64,000 bases of DNA. Source: Agrobacterium leguminum (lineage in GTDB: Bacteria; Pseudomonadota; Alphaproteobacteria; Rhizobiales; Rhizobiaceae). A program made the translations under genes and the position numbers. Below the pieces are notes generated by a model. It made no database searches and was not told the DNA's origin. It worked only from the letters and a program-made list of their open reading frames with translations. Within the stretch, counting starts at the first letter, position 1. The number at the start of each line of letters is the position of its first letter. This document shows positions 37,324 to 45,813 of the stretch, in pieces. Location of the stretch: positions 304,153 through 368,152 of the forward strand of contig NZ_JADQWB010000004.1 of assembly GCF_015704895.1 (NCBI RefSeq), written 5' to 3'.

Positions 37324-37434
37324 ATGACACCGGTCGCCCCCTCCCCCTCATGGGTCCTTCCCGGCCCCTACCGCCATGCGGGCCGGGACGACCCCGAGAG
37401 TTCGCTAGTGAAAGCCGTCAAAAAACTGACCTGA
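37324..37434 (+). CDS. Possible truncated small gene, 36 aa
   Basis: An ATG at 37324, 5 bp after the initiator stop, opens 36 codons (MTPVAPSPSWVLPGPYRHAG onward) that end in the first unit of a tandem repeat. It could be the 5' remnant of a longer phage gene cut off by rearrangement at the repeat. No function is assigned. Confidence 0.25.
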   Translation: MTPVAPSPSWVLPGPYRHAGRDDPESSLVKAVKKLT

Positions 37435-37461
37435 CTGACCTGACTGACCTGACTGACCTGA
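37426..37461. repeat. Tandem 9-bp repeat, four copies
   Basis: CTGACCTGA is repeated four times without interruption. In two frames it introduces stop codons. It lies between the initiator gene and the next promoter region and may mark a slippage or deletion site in the element. Confidence 0.85.
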
Positions 37462-37509
37462 CGTGAAACCTGACTGCGTGCGCCCAGAGACAAATTTTTT
37501 CAAAAGTGG

Positions 37510-37530
37510 GGAATTGACACTCACAATTCC
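37510..37530. promoter_or_regulatory. Inverted repeat overlapping a TTGACA box
   Basis: GGAATTG (37510-37516) and CAATTCC (37524-37530) are perfect 7-bp arms around 7 nt. The left arm contains the start of TTGACA (37514-37519). A TATAGA at 37546-37551 is a possible -10 but is 26 nt away, so the promoter itself is uncertain. This may be an operator for the following gene. Confidence 0.4.
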
Positions 37531-37563
37531 TTGGTTCATTTTGGGTATAGATTACTCACATTG

Positions 37564-38118
37564 ATGGTGACGGAAATGTATAACCGAAAAACTCTCTGCA
37601 TCTTGGCTGATATGAACATCGAGGCTTTCAAAAATGCCGCGAAAGTGGATCGTGATACGGGCCTCGACGATTTGCCAATCATCGCAAATGATGGGTTCGA
37701 GGATGACTTGAACGACGTTCACAACCGGAAATCTTATTCTCGCTACACGCCCAAAGACGTACTTGCGGTAGCTGCCGCCGTGCAATTGTCCTCAGGCGGC
37801 GGATACATGAAGCGGGGATTGCCGTTTCCCGTCGCATCCCATGTCATCTTGAACAATCGCGGATTTTTGGCTGAAGCGGTTCGTCGGTATTGCGAGACTG
37901 GCGCTGTTGAGCTTGTCGGCTATGCTGCCTTGCGCATAGGCGGTCAAAACGTATTCGGCACGCTCGAAGAGATTGCATCAAAGTTTAGCGGAAATGCAGC
38001 TGCGGCAATCACTAATCTGCACCTGCTAGCACCGATATGCGTGTTTGAGGCCATCAGCGAGCGGGCGAAGCTGAACGGGATTGATTGGAGCGCTGAAGCT
38101 CTCTGGCAGGCGGACTGA
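37564..38118 (+). CDS. Element protein of unknown function, 184 aa
   Basis: An ATG at 37564 gives 184 residues (starts at 37531 and 37576 are also possible). The middle (YSRYTPKDVLAVAAAVQLSS) resembles the helix-turn-helix region of MerR-like regulators, but the match is too weak for a family call. The next gene, the protease/capsid fusion, begins 4 nt after its stop codon, in a position where a terminase or portal gene would normally be. Confidence 0.5.
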   Translation: MVTEMYNRKTLCILADMNIEAFKNAAKVDRDTGLDDLPIIANDGFEDDLNDVHNRKSYSRYTPKDVLAVAAAVQLSSGGGYMKRGLPFPVASHVILNNRGFLAEAVRRYCETGAVELVGYAALRIGGQNVFGTLEEIASKFSGNAAAAITNLHLLAPICVFEAISERAKLNGIDWSAEALWQAD

Positions 38119-38122
38119 TTTA

Positions 38123-40114
38123 ATGACACACCGCCTGATCAAAAACGGAGAATTACACCTTTACGGCACAGTCGGCGGTGACTGGACTTGGGACGAGGAT
38201 GGCATCGTTTCCACCGGTTTCACTGACGAGCAAGTGATTGAAGCGCTCGCGGATTTGTCCGGCGATATCGTGGTGCGCCTCAACTCGGGAGGTGGGATCG
38301 CGTTTCAGGGTATCGCGATCTACAACGCACTCAAGTCCCATGATGGCAAGGTTTCGGTTTTCGTGGACGCACTCGCCGCATCGGCGGCCTCGCTGATCGC
38401 CATGGCCGGAGATCATGTCGTTATGCGACCTGGCGCAATGATGATGATCCACAATCCCGGCACCATCACGATTGGCACTTCCGAGGATCACCGCAAGGCC
38501 GCACTCACGCTGGACCAGATAGCCTCCTCTGCGGCAGAAATCTACGCCAGCCGTTCCGGCCGCTCGATGCGCGAAATTCTCCGGATGATGGCGGACGAAA
38601 CATGGATGCGCGGCTCTGTCGCGCGGTCCCTCGGTTTCGCGGAGGAAGCCGAGGAAAGCGGGGAGGAAATGGCGGCTCCCGCCTTCAAATACTCCCTGTT
38701 CAAGAATGCCCCCGCGAACCTGTTCGCACACCGCGCCGTGGCGGCTCCCGGCAATCTCGACATATTGGCAACCACTACAAAGGAGCCTGTCATGAGCACG
38801 CCCACCAGCGTCAAAGAAACGACGCAGGATATTTTCTCCCGTTGCCGCGCGGCAAAGCTGACTATGGAAGAAACCGAAAAAGTGATGATGGATGCCAATG
38901 GCGACGGCAATAAAGCCCGCGACATCATTATCAACATGCTGGCGGATAAAGACCCGCCGATGACCCTTAGCTACGTTCATGACAGGGATTATTGGACGAC
39001 CGCCGGCCTTAACGAAGGCCGTCAGATCGTCGACGCCCTTGCGGCGCGGCTTGGCGCTTCCATCGATGGCGGAGGCGATAATCCTTACATGAGTTGCTCG
39101 ATGCTGGAAATCGGCCGGCGCTACTACGCCGCGCAGGGGCAGCGGGTGTCAAACATGAGTGATGCCGCCTTGGCAGAGCGCATGACGACATTATCCGCCT
39201 CTCGGGGATCTGGTTACGCCAAGATGGCGGCAGGCATGCATACGACATCAGATTTCCCCAGCCTGTTGCTGGCAGCTGGACAGCGGTATCTGTTGGAACG
39301 GTACAATAGTACACCGTCGCCGCTGAAGGCTCTTTCCACCAGACGGAGCGTTGCCGACTTCCGGCCGCAGACATTCATCCGCCCCGGTGAAGCGCCGAAG
39401 CTTGAAAAAGTCACTGAGATGGGCGAGATCACCTATGGTACGACGAGTGAAGACAGTAACGGCCTCCAAATCTCGACATACGCCAAACTGTTCGCCATGT
39501 CTCGAAACGCGATCATCAACGATAATTTGGGCGCGTTCACCGACTTCATGCGGGCCTTCTCTGATTCGGCTCATGAAACTGAGGGCGATCTGTTCTACCA
39601 GATGCTGGCGGCTAACAATTTCGGCGGCGCGGTTATGTCGGATGGAAAATCGCTCTATCACGCGGATCATGGAAACCTTGCTACCGATTATGGCGAACCG
39701 TCCGTTTCTACGCTGAGTGATGCCCGCACCGCGATGCGTTTGCAAAAGAATGTCAACGGAACAGGGACGGCAGGTGTGGTCCCGACCGTCCTGCTGGTTG
39801 GCCCGAAACTGGAAACGGTAGCGGAAAAAATCGTTGCCCAGTTGACAGCGACGACCAGCGGCGATGTCAATCCGTTCTCCGGAAAACTCAGCGTTGCCGT
39901 GGAAAATCGTTATGACGGTGTCGGCTGGTGGCTGTTCGCAGATCCGGGACATCGCCCAGCATTCCAACATGGATATCTCGACGGCACAGAAGGTCCAACC
40001 CTCGCGTTCCGCGAGGGCTGGAACGTTCTGGGCGTTGAATTCCGTTGCCTTCTCGACTTTGGATGCGCGCCGTTCGACTTCCGCGCCACATACTTCAATA
40101 AGGGCACTGCCTGA
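38123..40114 (+). CDS. ClpP-like prohead protease fused to major capsid protein
   Basis: The 663-residue product joins two virion functions. Residues 1-190 are a ClpP-like serine protease: GDIVVRLNSGGGIAFQGIAI, the nucleophile in ALAASAASLIAMAG and the catalytic His in MMMIHNPGT. After a linker, residues 300-663 form a capsid domain of the Mu gpT/HK97-like type (GEITYGTTSEDSNGLQISTY, SLYHADHGN, WWLFADPGHRPAF). The protease would mature the shell from inside. The frame is intact. Known phages with this fusion also carry terminase and portal genes just upstream; none is present here. The ATG at 38123 lies 4 nt after the previous gene. Confidence 0.88.
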   Translation: MTHRLIKNGELHLYGTVGGDWTWDEDGIVSTGFTDEQVIEALADLSGDIVVRLNSGGGIAFQGIAIYNALKSHDGKVSVFVDALAASAASLIAMAGDHVVMRPGAMMMIHNPGTITIGTSEDHRKAALTLDQIASSAAEIYASRSGRSMREILRMMADETWMRGSVARSLGFAEEAEESGEEMAAPAFKYSLFKNAPANLFAHRAVAAPGNLDILATTTKEPVMSTPTSVKETTQDIFSRCRAAKLTMEETEKVMMDANGDGNKARDIIINMLADKDPPMTLSYVHDRDYWTTAGLNEGRQIVDALAARLGASIDGGGDNPYMSCSMLEIGRRYYAAQGQRVSNMSDAALAERMTTLSASRGSGYAKMAAGMHTTSDFPSLLLAAGQRYLLERYNSTPSPLKALSTRRSVADFRPQTFIRPGEAPKLEKVTEMGEITYGTTSEDSNGLQISTYAKLFAMSRNAIINDNLGAFTDFMRAFSDSAHETEGDLFYQMLAANNFGGAVMSDGKSLYHADHGNLATDYGEPSVSTLSDARTAMRLQKNVNGTGTAGVVPTVLLVGPKLETVAEKIVAQLTATTSGDVNPFSGKLSVAVENRYDGVGWWLFADPGHRPAFQHGYLDGTEGPTLAFREGWNVLGVEFRCLLDFGCAPFDFRATYFNKGTA

Positions 40115-40153
40115 CGCAATCGTCGCTGGCAAAACCGGCGGCGAAAATATTCA

Positions 40154-40222
40154 GGGCGCGGCGATTACCTAGAGGCTGATGAGCTAGGCCGATAACGAAA
40201 AGCGAACCTCTCTGCCGCGCCC
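40154..40222. repeat. Inverted repeat at the capsid/fibre junction
   Basis: GGGCGCGGC (40154-40162) and GCCGCGCCC (40214-40222) are perfect 9-bp arms around 51 nt that include a smaller CCTAG/CTAGG stem. It lies in the 174-bp gene-free gap where head-completion and tail genes would be expected. It may be a terminator-like structure or the scar of a deletion. Confidence 0.4.
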
Positions 40223-40288
40223 GGTGGTCATTACGGAGTCAAGGTTCGCAAGGCTCGCTTACCCCTTTTCAAACCACGAGGTTGCTTT

Positions 40289-41395
40289 GTGAAGTATCAT
40301 CCTCCCTATGGATCAATCGATCCGAATGCATCCTACGTCGACAAAGACGTTCCGGGCGCGGTGCGAGGATCTGCGATCCCCGCGAAAGCGGTCGAGGTTC
40401 CGCAGCGTGAAATCGTGAACGTCATCAGCAAGACAGGAAAAGAGCCGGCTGATGGAAATCAACTTGCCTCCGCTATTCAATCGGGAAAGCTGAACTTCAG
40501 CGCCATTGGCGGGGCGGCAAACGCGCTGACGATGACCCTCCCCGAAGCTCCCGCGTCCTGGTCTGACCTGATCGGAACGCCTCTTCGCGGCACCATCACC
40601 ACCACGAACACCGGAGCATGTACGCTCAACGTCAACGGACTCGGCGCGAAGTCCATCAAGATCGATAACGGTAGCGATCCGCTCGGAGGGGACCTCAAAA
40701 CAGGGGCGGTTGTTGTGTTCGTCTATGACGGCACCAATGTTCAGGTCACATTTGCATCAGCCATGCTGACGGAGCGCCTGAATAAAGGCAGCACCATCGT
40801 ATCCTATGGCGCGGCCGGTTCGTTCTCATGGAATCCACCCGCAAACGTGCGCTCGGTCTTTGTCCGCGTGTGGGGCGGTGGCGCCGGGGGTGGTGGCAAT
40901 CAGAATACCGGTGCAGGCGGCGGCGGCGGTGGTGGTGGTTACGCTGAAGGTTATGTGGCGGTAACCCCCGGAACTCCTGTTACCGTTGTCGTTGGCGCTG
41001 GTGGCGCGGGCGGCCTCAATTCGACTGCCCAGAATGGTGTTGCAGGTGGAAGTTCTTCATTCGGTCCATCGGTATCTGCTTCAGGTGGTACTGGTGGTGC
41101 GGGTGCGCTTAATGGGACGCAGGGGGCCAGTGGCGGCGGCGGGACGGGTGTCGGGGGGCAGCGGCAGGCTATGGGCGGTCAAGGTTCGTCCGGGTCTTGG
41201 GTGTTTAATGCCTCATATGGCATTGGCGGAAGCGGTGGCGCCGCCGCGGCAGGTGGTGGCCCTGGTGGCGGTATTTCCTCGGGCCTACCTGCTTCGGGAC
41301 AAGCGCCCGGTGGCGGAGGTGGCGGCGGAGCTATGAATTTCTCCGGCGGCGCAGGTGCCGCCGGCCTGGTGACCATCGAATATTTCGCGGGATGA
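40289..41395 (+). CDS. Glycine-rich phage tail fibre/adhesin
   Basis: A GTG at 40289 gives 368 residues. The N-terminal 170 residues resemble fibre attachment and shaft sequence (TGACTLNVNGLGAKSIKID). Residues 180-368 are strongly glycine-rich, with runs such as GAGGGGGGGGYAEGY, and end in AAGLVTIEYFAG, the usual end of poly-glycine fibre tips that fold as packed PGII helices and bind the host surface. It precedes the tape-measure gene, whereas fibres normally come last, which supports rearrangement. Confidence 0.75.
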   Translation: MKYHPPYGSIDPNASYVDKDVPGAVRGSAIPAKAVEVPQREIVNVISKTGKEPADGNQLASAIQSGKLNFSAIGGAANALTMTLPEAPASWSDLIGTPLRGTITTTNTGACTLNVNGLGAKSIKIDNGSDPLGGDLKTGAVVVFVYDGTNVQVTFASAMLTERLNKGSTIVSYGAAGSFSWNPPANVRSVFVRVWGGGAGGGGNQNTGAGGGGGGGGYAEGYVAVTPGTPVTVVVGAGGAGGLNSTAQNGVAGGSSSFGPSVSASGGTGGAGALNGTQGASGGGGTGVGGQRQAMGGQGSSGSWVFNASYGIGGSGGAAAAGGGPGGGISSGLPASGQAPGGGGGGGAMNFSGGAGAAGLVTIEYFAG

Positions 41396-41405
41396 GGATC
41401 GCAAA

Positions 41406-43278
41406 ATGGCAAATCGGAAAGTCCGGGCAGAGCTTGAAATTGAAGGCAAGGACAAGACAAGTCCTGCCTTCCGGTCCGTCGCCACCCGTATGGGGCAGAT
41501 CGAGCGGCAAATGTCCCGCTTCAACAAGACGGCGGCAGGGTTCGAAAGGACCATCCGCGCTGGCAGCCGCAACAGTCTACGCGACGAAGGCCGCCGCAAA
41601 CTTCGAGGAATCGCTGTTCAACATCCAGAAAAAGAGCGGCGCAACCACGGAACAGATGGCCAAGCTCCGCGAAGAAATCTTAGGCCTATCGAAGGAAATG
41701 CCTGTCAGCATGTCGGAGATCGCCAGCGCCTTCGAACGCGGCGCAGCGGCAGGCGTTCCACTCGACGAATTGCGCGAATTCTCGAAACTCTCCGCAGGTG
41801 TGGCGGATGCATGGGACACGACAGCGGAAAATGTCGGCAACACCTTCGCCGGGTTTGTCGCCGGCATGGGAATGCAGCGCAAAGACCTTCAGGCCTTCGC
41901 CTCGCTGATCAACGACCTTGCCGATAGCGGCATTGCCGACGAAACGGGCATCGCAGATTTCATCGACCGCGCCGGCGCCAGCCTGAAAAACTTCGGCATG
42001 ACGCCGGAAGAAATTGCCGCATATGGAGCGGCGCTGCTGAACCTGAAGATGCCCGCAGAGGTTGGCGCGCGGGCGATGGACAGCCTTACCGGCAAACTGC
42101 TGGCACCGGAAAACCTTTAGCCGAAAGCCCGAACGGCGCTGACGACCATCGTCGGCGATCTCGGGAAATTCGAGAAGCTGTCCGGCAATAACAAGCTGAT
42201 ATTCTTCCTTCAGCAGGTCGAAAAGCTTTCGAACCAGCGCCGCGCCAGTCTCCTCGGCGGCCTGCTGGGTGAAGGCTTCAACGACGAGATCATGCGCCTG
42301 GTAGCAGGTTCTGATGAGTTGCGCCGCAATCTCGCGATGGCGCAACAGCACGTTTCGAACCCTTCCAATTCGATTGTGGCGGTTCAGACGAAGAAGCTGG
42401 AGCTTTTCAATTCGCAGCTCACCATCCTGCAGAACAATCTGCGCGGGATCGCAACTGCATCTGGAGAAACATTCGTGTTGCCCTGGCTGACGGAAGCCAT
42501 GAAACAGGTCAATGAGGCGATATCGGATCTCGACAAGCGCCGGGCTGCTGTCAAAGGCCAGAGTATGGAAGAGGTCGAGCAGAACGGCCAGAAATTCCTT
42601 GCCGATTATCGCCGCGACAATCCCGGCGCGTCCTTCGGCTCCTACCAGAAGGCATACAAGGAAGCGCTGAAGCTCGTGGGCGAAGGCAAGCTTGCCGATG
42701 TACATGAATACAACATCCAGCGCCGCGAGGATAAAACCTATCGCGAGCGCGTTGTGGGCGCGAAAGACCAATATGCGCTCTATGGGAAGGGTCGCGCAGG
42801 CGTCAACAATGTGCCTGAGTTTCCCGGTGGTGGCACCGGCCTGCCGCCGATCCCGAAGCCGCGCCCAAGCATGGCCCCGGAGCGCTTCCGCGTCATGCGT
42901 GAGAACTATGACGTCTATAATGGAGGCCGCGCCGCCATGAACTCGGTTGGCGATGTTTCCGGTATGCTGTTGAGCGACAAGGTTTCCCGCGCCCTCGCTG
43001 ACAGCAATCGGATGATCGAGGAAAGCATTTCCGGCGCAGCGGCCAATCTGGGTGACGGCGGCCGGGAAGCTGGCGGCGCGATCAAGGAAGCCGGCGACGG
43101 TCTTGTGAGTGGCCTTCTCGGCGCGATCCGGCAACTGAGCGACGTTGCGAACAGGCTTCAGAACATCAAGGTGAATGCGACTGTCATCGGCGCGCAGGGC
43201 GGAAAAGGAATGGTCAACGCCGACACGGGCCGAACCTTCCCGCCGGACATCAGTAAGCCGAGTGGCGGCGGCTGGTAG
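41406..43278 (+). pseudogene. Tape measure protein, disrupted by a frameshift and an amber codon
   Basis: The N-terminus (MANRKVRAELEIEGKDKTSP) is in one frame to about 41555; the rest (ANFEESLFNIQKKSGATTEQ onward) continues in another, so an indel lies near 41550-41570. A TAG at 42118-42120 then interrupts this second frame, which resumes at once (PKARTALTTIVGDLGKFEKL) and runs to 43278. The segment VSMSEIASAFERGAAAGVPL is typical of phage tail tape measure proteins. About 600 residues would be coded in total. Two separate lesions indicate loss of function rather than programmed frameshifting. A downstream ATG at 42292 could still yield a C-terminal fragment. Confidence 0.82.
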
Positions 43279-43295
43279 CGGATAGGAGTGAGGCT

Positions 43296-43535
43296 ATGAA
43301 CTACACAAAAGGTGAAACCCGCGCCCTCGATGTCATCCGCGCCCACATCCGCGAGAACCGGCGATGCGAGCTTTCTCACATCGAAGTGGCGCAGCTGGCT
43401 GGCGTCGGCAAATCAACGGCGCGCACTGCGGTCATGAAGGCGGAGAAGGCAGGCGATTTGCTGGTGCGGCGACGACCTGGTGACGGGCTTTCAAATGTGC
43501 TGCGGTTGCCGCAAGTGGACAAATTGACCACTTGA
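43296..43535 (+). CDS. Small winged helix-turn-helix protein, 79 aa
   Basis: The 79-residue product (MNYTKGETRALDVIRAHIRE) has a clear helix-turn-helix, ELSHIEVAQLAGVGKSTART, followed by a wing-like stretch LLVRRRPGDGLSNVLRLP. GGAGTGAGG precedes the ATG. It may be a transcription regulator or a replication-related protein of the element. It is the last plus-strand gene before the convergent minus-strand genes. Confidence 0.65.
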   Translation: MNYTKGETRALDVIRAHIRENRRCELSHIEVAQLAGVGKSTARTAVMKAEKAGDLLVRRRPGDGLSNVLRLPQVDKLTT

Positions 43536-43542
43536 GCACAGA

Positions 43543-43764
43543 TCACAGGGATGGGCGGGAGTAATCGATGCCCGCCTCATCAAAATTATCCTTTCCATCC
43601 GGAGCAAGCCCACTTGGATCACCTGGTCTCGCCAAACTATGAGTTTCTGCCGGGAAAATCGTCACGACAAGGGTTTTTAGGTCCATCTGTACGATAGCAT
43701 TCTGTTTTCGTGCAGCTCGAATGATGCGAGCGATATCGGCCTCTAAGAAGGATGCGCGCGCCAT
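43543..43764 (-). CDS. Small element protein, 73 aa
   Basis: The 73-residue product (MARASFLEADIARIIRAARK) has an N-terminal helical part (ADIARIIRAARKQNA) and an acidic tail. Its ATG overlaps the TAA of the upstream gene (TAATG), so the two are coupled. In some integrative elements a small protein like this follows an excisionase-type gene. Function unknown. Confidence 0.55.
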   Translation of the reverse strand: MARASFLEADIARIIRAARKQNAIVQMDLKTLVVTIFPAETHSLARPGDPSGLAPDGKDNFDEAGIDYSRPSL

Positions 43765-44057
43765 TAGCTGAGATCCTCTTTCATTTTGGCCAGCCGCAAT
43801 CTCGCGGCGCTCTGAGCTGTAAGACCTCGGTCACTCTCAGACTTGGTTCCGGTGTCATCCTTTACTGGAAGACGGCATCTGTCGATCATCCGTTTAATGC
43901 CGTTCCGAGTGACAAAGTCCTTGTTCGCTATCCGGATGATTTCGAGATTGCCGCGTGATGCTTCTAATCTCAAAGCTGATTTGCTCAGCCGGCCGCCGAA
44001 GAATAATTCGCAAGCCTCATTAAGGGTTACAAGATCATCGTCGCCAACTTCAACCAT
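43764..44057 (-). CDS. Excisionase-like DNA-binding protein, 97 aa
   Basis: The 97-residue product has the layout of MerR-like excisionases: LVTLNEACELFFGGRLSKSA as helix-turn-helix, followed by a wing (IIRIANKDFVTRNGIKRMID). The C-terminal 30 residues are polar. It lies 8 nt after the Mnt-like gene in the same direction. It could be an accessory regulator rather than the true Xis, because another Xis-like gene directly precedes the integrase. Confidence 0.6.
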   Translation of the reverse strand: MVEVGDDDLVTLNEACELFFGGRLSKSALRLEASRGNLEIIRIANKDFVTRNGIKRMIDRCRLPVKDDTGTKSESDRGLTAQSAARLRLAKMKEDLS

Positions 44058-44065
44058 CGTTTTCC

Positions 44066-44509
44066 CTACTCAGCGTCTCCACGTTTATAATTTTGACGGC
44101 CTACAGGTTCGCGAGCCTGGTCCATGTTTGTATCCGCGATAGTAATTAATTCTCGCGCCAGCTCCGAAATGTGGGGGGGCACGTTTTTCTCTTCTGAAAT
44201 CACTTGCTTACAAAACGATTTGAAAATGCTCGTAAAGCTGTTCTTTGTTTTGACATGAGACTGAGCAATAGAGCGCCATTCATCTGACCGTCTGTTAGCG
44301 TCCTTGATTTCCTGCTCTTGCTCACTGATTAAAACATGCACGTTCTTGACGTCCGCCTGAGTTAACATAGCCAGCTCAATCAACGCGACGATTTCGCTGT
44401 TCATTGATCGACCGTTTTCTTCGGCTCTCCGTTTTAACAGTTCGCGCATCCCGTCCGGTAATCGCAACGGAAACTGATCAGATCCACGCCCTACTTTTTG
44501 CTCTGCCAC
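44066..44509 (-). CDS. Mnt-like ribbon-helix-helix repressor
   Basis: The 147-residue product begins with an Arc/Mnt ribbon-helix-helix domain: DQFPLRLPDGMRELLKRRAE then ENGRSMNSEIVALIE. The strand pattern (FPLRLP) and the N-G-R-S-M-N-S-E motif match phage P22 Arc and Mnt. A helical coiled-coil-like extension (LISEQEQEIKDANRRSDEW) follows, as Mnt has a tetramerising tail. It is divergent from the 57-residue Arc-like gene at 44611, with palindromes between, so it is a likely lysogeny repressor. Confidence 0.8.
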   Translation of the reverse strand: MAEQKVGRGSDQFPLRLPDGMRELLKRRAEENGRSMNSEIVALIELAMLTQADVKNVHVLISEQEQEIKDANRRSDEWRSIAQSHVKTKNSFTSIFKSFCKQVISEEKNVPPHISELARELITIADTNMDQAREPVGRQNYKRGDAE

Positions 44510-44533
44510 GTCGAAATCCCCATTTTGAGTATA

Positions 44534-44593
44534 TCACTGTAATTTATTTTGTTGACAGTCAATAAAATCACCGTAATTTACATCACGGTGATT
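44534..44593. promoter_or_regulatory. Shared operator region of the divergent Arc/Mnt-like pair
   Basis: TCACTGTAATTTA (44534) and TCACCGTAATTTA (44568) are direct repeats. AATCACCGT/ACGGTGATT (44566-44574 and 44585-44593) is a perfect 9-bp inverted repeat. ATTTTGTTGA/TCAATAAAAT (44546-44555 and 44559-44568) is a near-perfect palindrome holding TTGACA (44552-44557), a possible -35 box. The overlapping sites suit competing repressors. Confidence 0.75.
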
Positions 44594-44610
44594 TAAATGG
44601 AGTCGACGAA

Positions 44611-44784
44611 ATGAAGACTGGCCGCGAGAGCGACAAATTTCCCTTACGCCTGCCTGATGGCATGCGTGATCAAATCCGGTGTGAAGCTGACCGCAATAAC
44701 CGGTCGATGAATGCTGAGATCGTTTTCCAATTAAGCCGCGCATATGCGCAATCGGAAATGCAAAAAGCCCACGCTCCGGCCTGA
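44611..44784 (+). CDS. Arc-like ribbon-helix-helix repressor, 57 aa
   Basis: An ATG at 44611 gives 57 residues: SDKFPLRLPDGMRDQIRCEA then DRNNRSMNAEIVFQLS. It is a paralogue of the N-terminus of the 147-residue protein at 44066-44509 (shared FPLRLPDGMR and RSMN-EIV) and has the length of P22 Arc. The divergent pair around shared operators mirrors the arc/mnt switch of P22 immI. It ends inside the left arm of a terminator hairpin. It is short enough to be skipped by most gene callers. Confidence 0.72.
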   Translation: MKTGRESDKFPLRLPDGMRDQIRCEADRNNRSMNAEIVFQLSRAYAQSEMQKAHAPA

Positions 44785-44803
44785 GAACCAGCGTGGGCTT
44801 TTT
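44762..44803 (+). terminator. Rho-independent terminator after the Arc-like gene
   Basis: AAAAAGCCCACGCT and AGCGTGGGCTTTTT are perfect 14-bp arms around a 14-nt loop and end in a T-run. The A-run on the left makes it bidirectional. It overlaps the last codons of the Arc-like gene. Confidence 0.85.
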
Positions 44804-44826
44804 CTAACCTTAGGAAAGGTCATTCA

Positions 44827-45468
44827 ATGCGTATGAAGATTAATCAGAAAATTGCCGGCGGCGCAAGTGCTTCCGAACGCTTCTATGAAATCGCCTTAGA
44901 GAGTGATTTCCTCAGTGACGACGCGTCCAAAATCGTCACCTCGACGGAGATCCTGCAAAACTCAATCGAGGCGATGTTTCGCGACAGCGACGCTTTGAGG
45001 TTTCTCAAAGATGATCGGTTTGCCGGATATCATCTGATCTCTGCTGATGAGCGGCGATATGTGACGTATCAAGTTGACGATACTTTTGAGCGCAGCCGTG
45101 CCCTTGAGAAACTTGCGAGCGACCTTTCATCGGCGCTTTTCGATCTGCGTAACCAGATGAGAAAGGCTGGCATGTTGTCAGCTGCGCCCGAACCTTCCGG
45201 CCTCGACGCCGCGATAGACGCTTGGCGCGCCGCATTCGACGCGTGGAAGGCCACAGACAAAGGCGACGGTAGCGACCTCGCATGCGACACCCCGGAGGCG
45301 CTGTGCGAACAGCGGGCGCTGCTGGCGCTTTCCATACACCCCTGCGCCACCATGGATGAGGTTCGCCGCAAGGCCGATCTGTTCCAGAGCGATCAATACC
45401 TGAACGGCATGGCCGAAGATTTCACATTCGATTTGCTGCGCTCGTTCGCAGAGGCGGGCGGCGCGTGA
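44827..45468 (+). CDS. Element protein of unknown function, 213 aa
   Basis: The 213-residue product (MRMKINQKIAGGASASERFY onward) is acidic and mostly helical. I do not recognise a family. AGGAAAGG precedes the ATG, and its TGA is directly followed by the ATG of the Xis-like gene, so it is in the integration operon. In P22 the gene after arc encodes antirepressor; nothing in this sequence supports that role here. Confidence 0.6.
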   Translation: MRMKINQKIAGGASASERFYEIALESDFLSDDASKIVTSTEILQNSIEAMFRDSDALRFLKDDRFAGYHLISADERRYVTYQVDDTFERSRALEKLASDLSSALFDLRNQMRKAGMLSAAPEPSGLDAAIDAWRAAFDAWKATDKGDGSDLACDTPEALCEQRALLALSIHPCATMDEVRRKADLFQSDQYLNGMAEDFTFDLLRSFAEAGGA

Positions 45469-45813
45469 ATGTTGCGAGCCTGCCCCGCCCCTGACGTTCC
45501 GCTGCGCCTGGCTGAAGCCGCCAAATGGGCTTTCCCTGACGGATCGATAACCGAAAACAGCCTGCGCCGGGAAATCCGGCGCGGCAACCTCGCCCGCGAA
45601 ATCATCGCCGGGAAAATCTACGTCACGCTGAACGACATTGCAGACATGAGGGCAAGATGCCGCGAAAATCCAAGGGGCCACGCCTCTACCTGCGCCGCCG
45701 TAAGGGCAGGCCGTCAATCTGGGTCATCCTCGACAGCGGACAGCCTGAAATCAGCACTGGCGTCGGCGAACTCGATCGCGGAGGGGCTGAAAAAGCCCTT
45801 GCAGACTACCTAG
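45469..45813 (+). CDS. Excisionase-like protein overlapping the integrase gene
   Basis: The 114-residue frame starts directly after the previous stop codon. Residues 10-65 (RLAEAAKWAFPDGSITENSL, IAGKIYVTLNDIADM) form a MerR-like winged helix seen in excisionases that bend DNA at att sites. The last 50 residues overlap the integrase start in another frame by 157 nt and are low in complexity, so the functional part may be only the first 65. The xis-int order and overlap are usual for temperate phages. Confidence 0.62.
   Translation: MLRACPAPDVPLRLAEAAKWAFPDGSITENSLRREIRRGNLAREIIAGKIYVTLNDIADMRARCRENPRGHASTCAAVRAGRQSGSSSTADSLKSALASANSIAEGLKKPLQTT

Noticed and set aside
40860..41380. Glycine-rich region as a possible non-coding repeat array or CRISPR
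   Set aside because: It is an open frame of a phage fibre with irregular GGC/GGT codons; there are no regular spacers, and no CRISPR array is seen anywhere in the window.
41406..42120. Programmed frameshift in the tape-measure gene
   Set aside because: Programmed shifts occur in tail assembly chaperones, not tape measures, no slippery heptamer is seen near 41550, and a second lesion (TAG at 42118) exists in the same gene.
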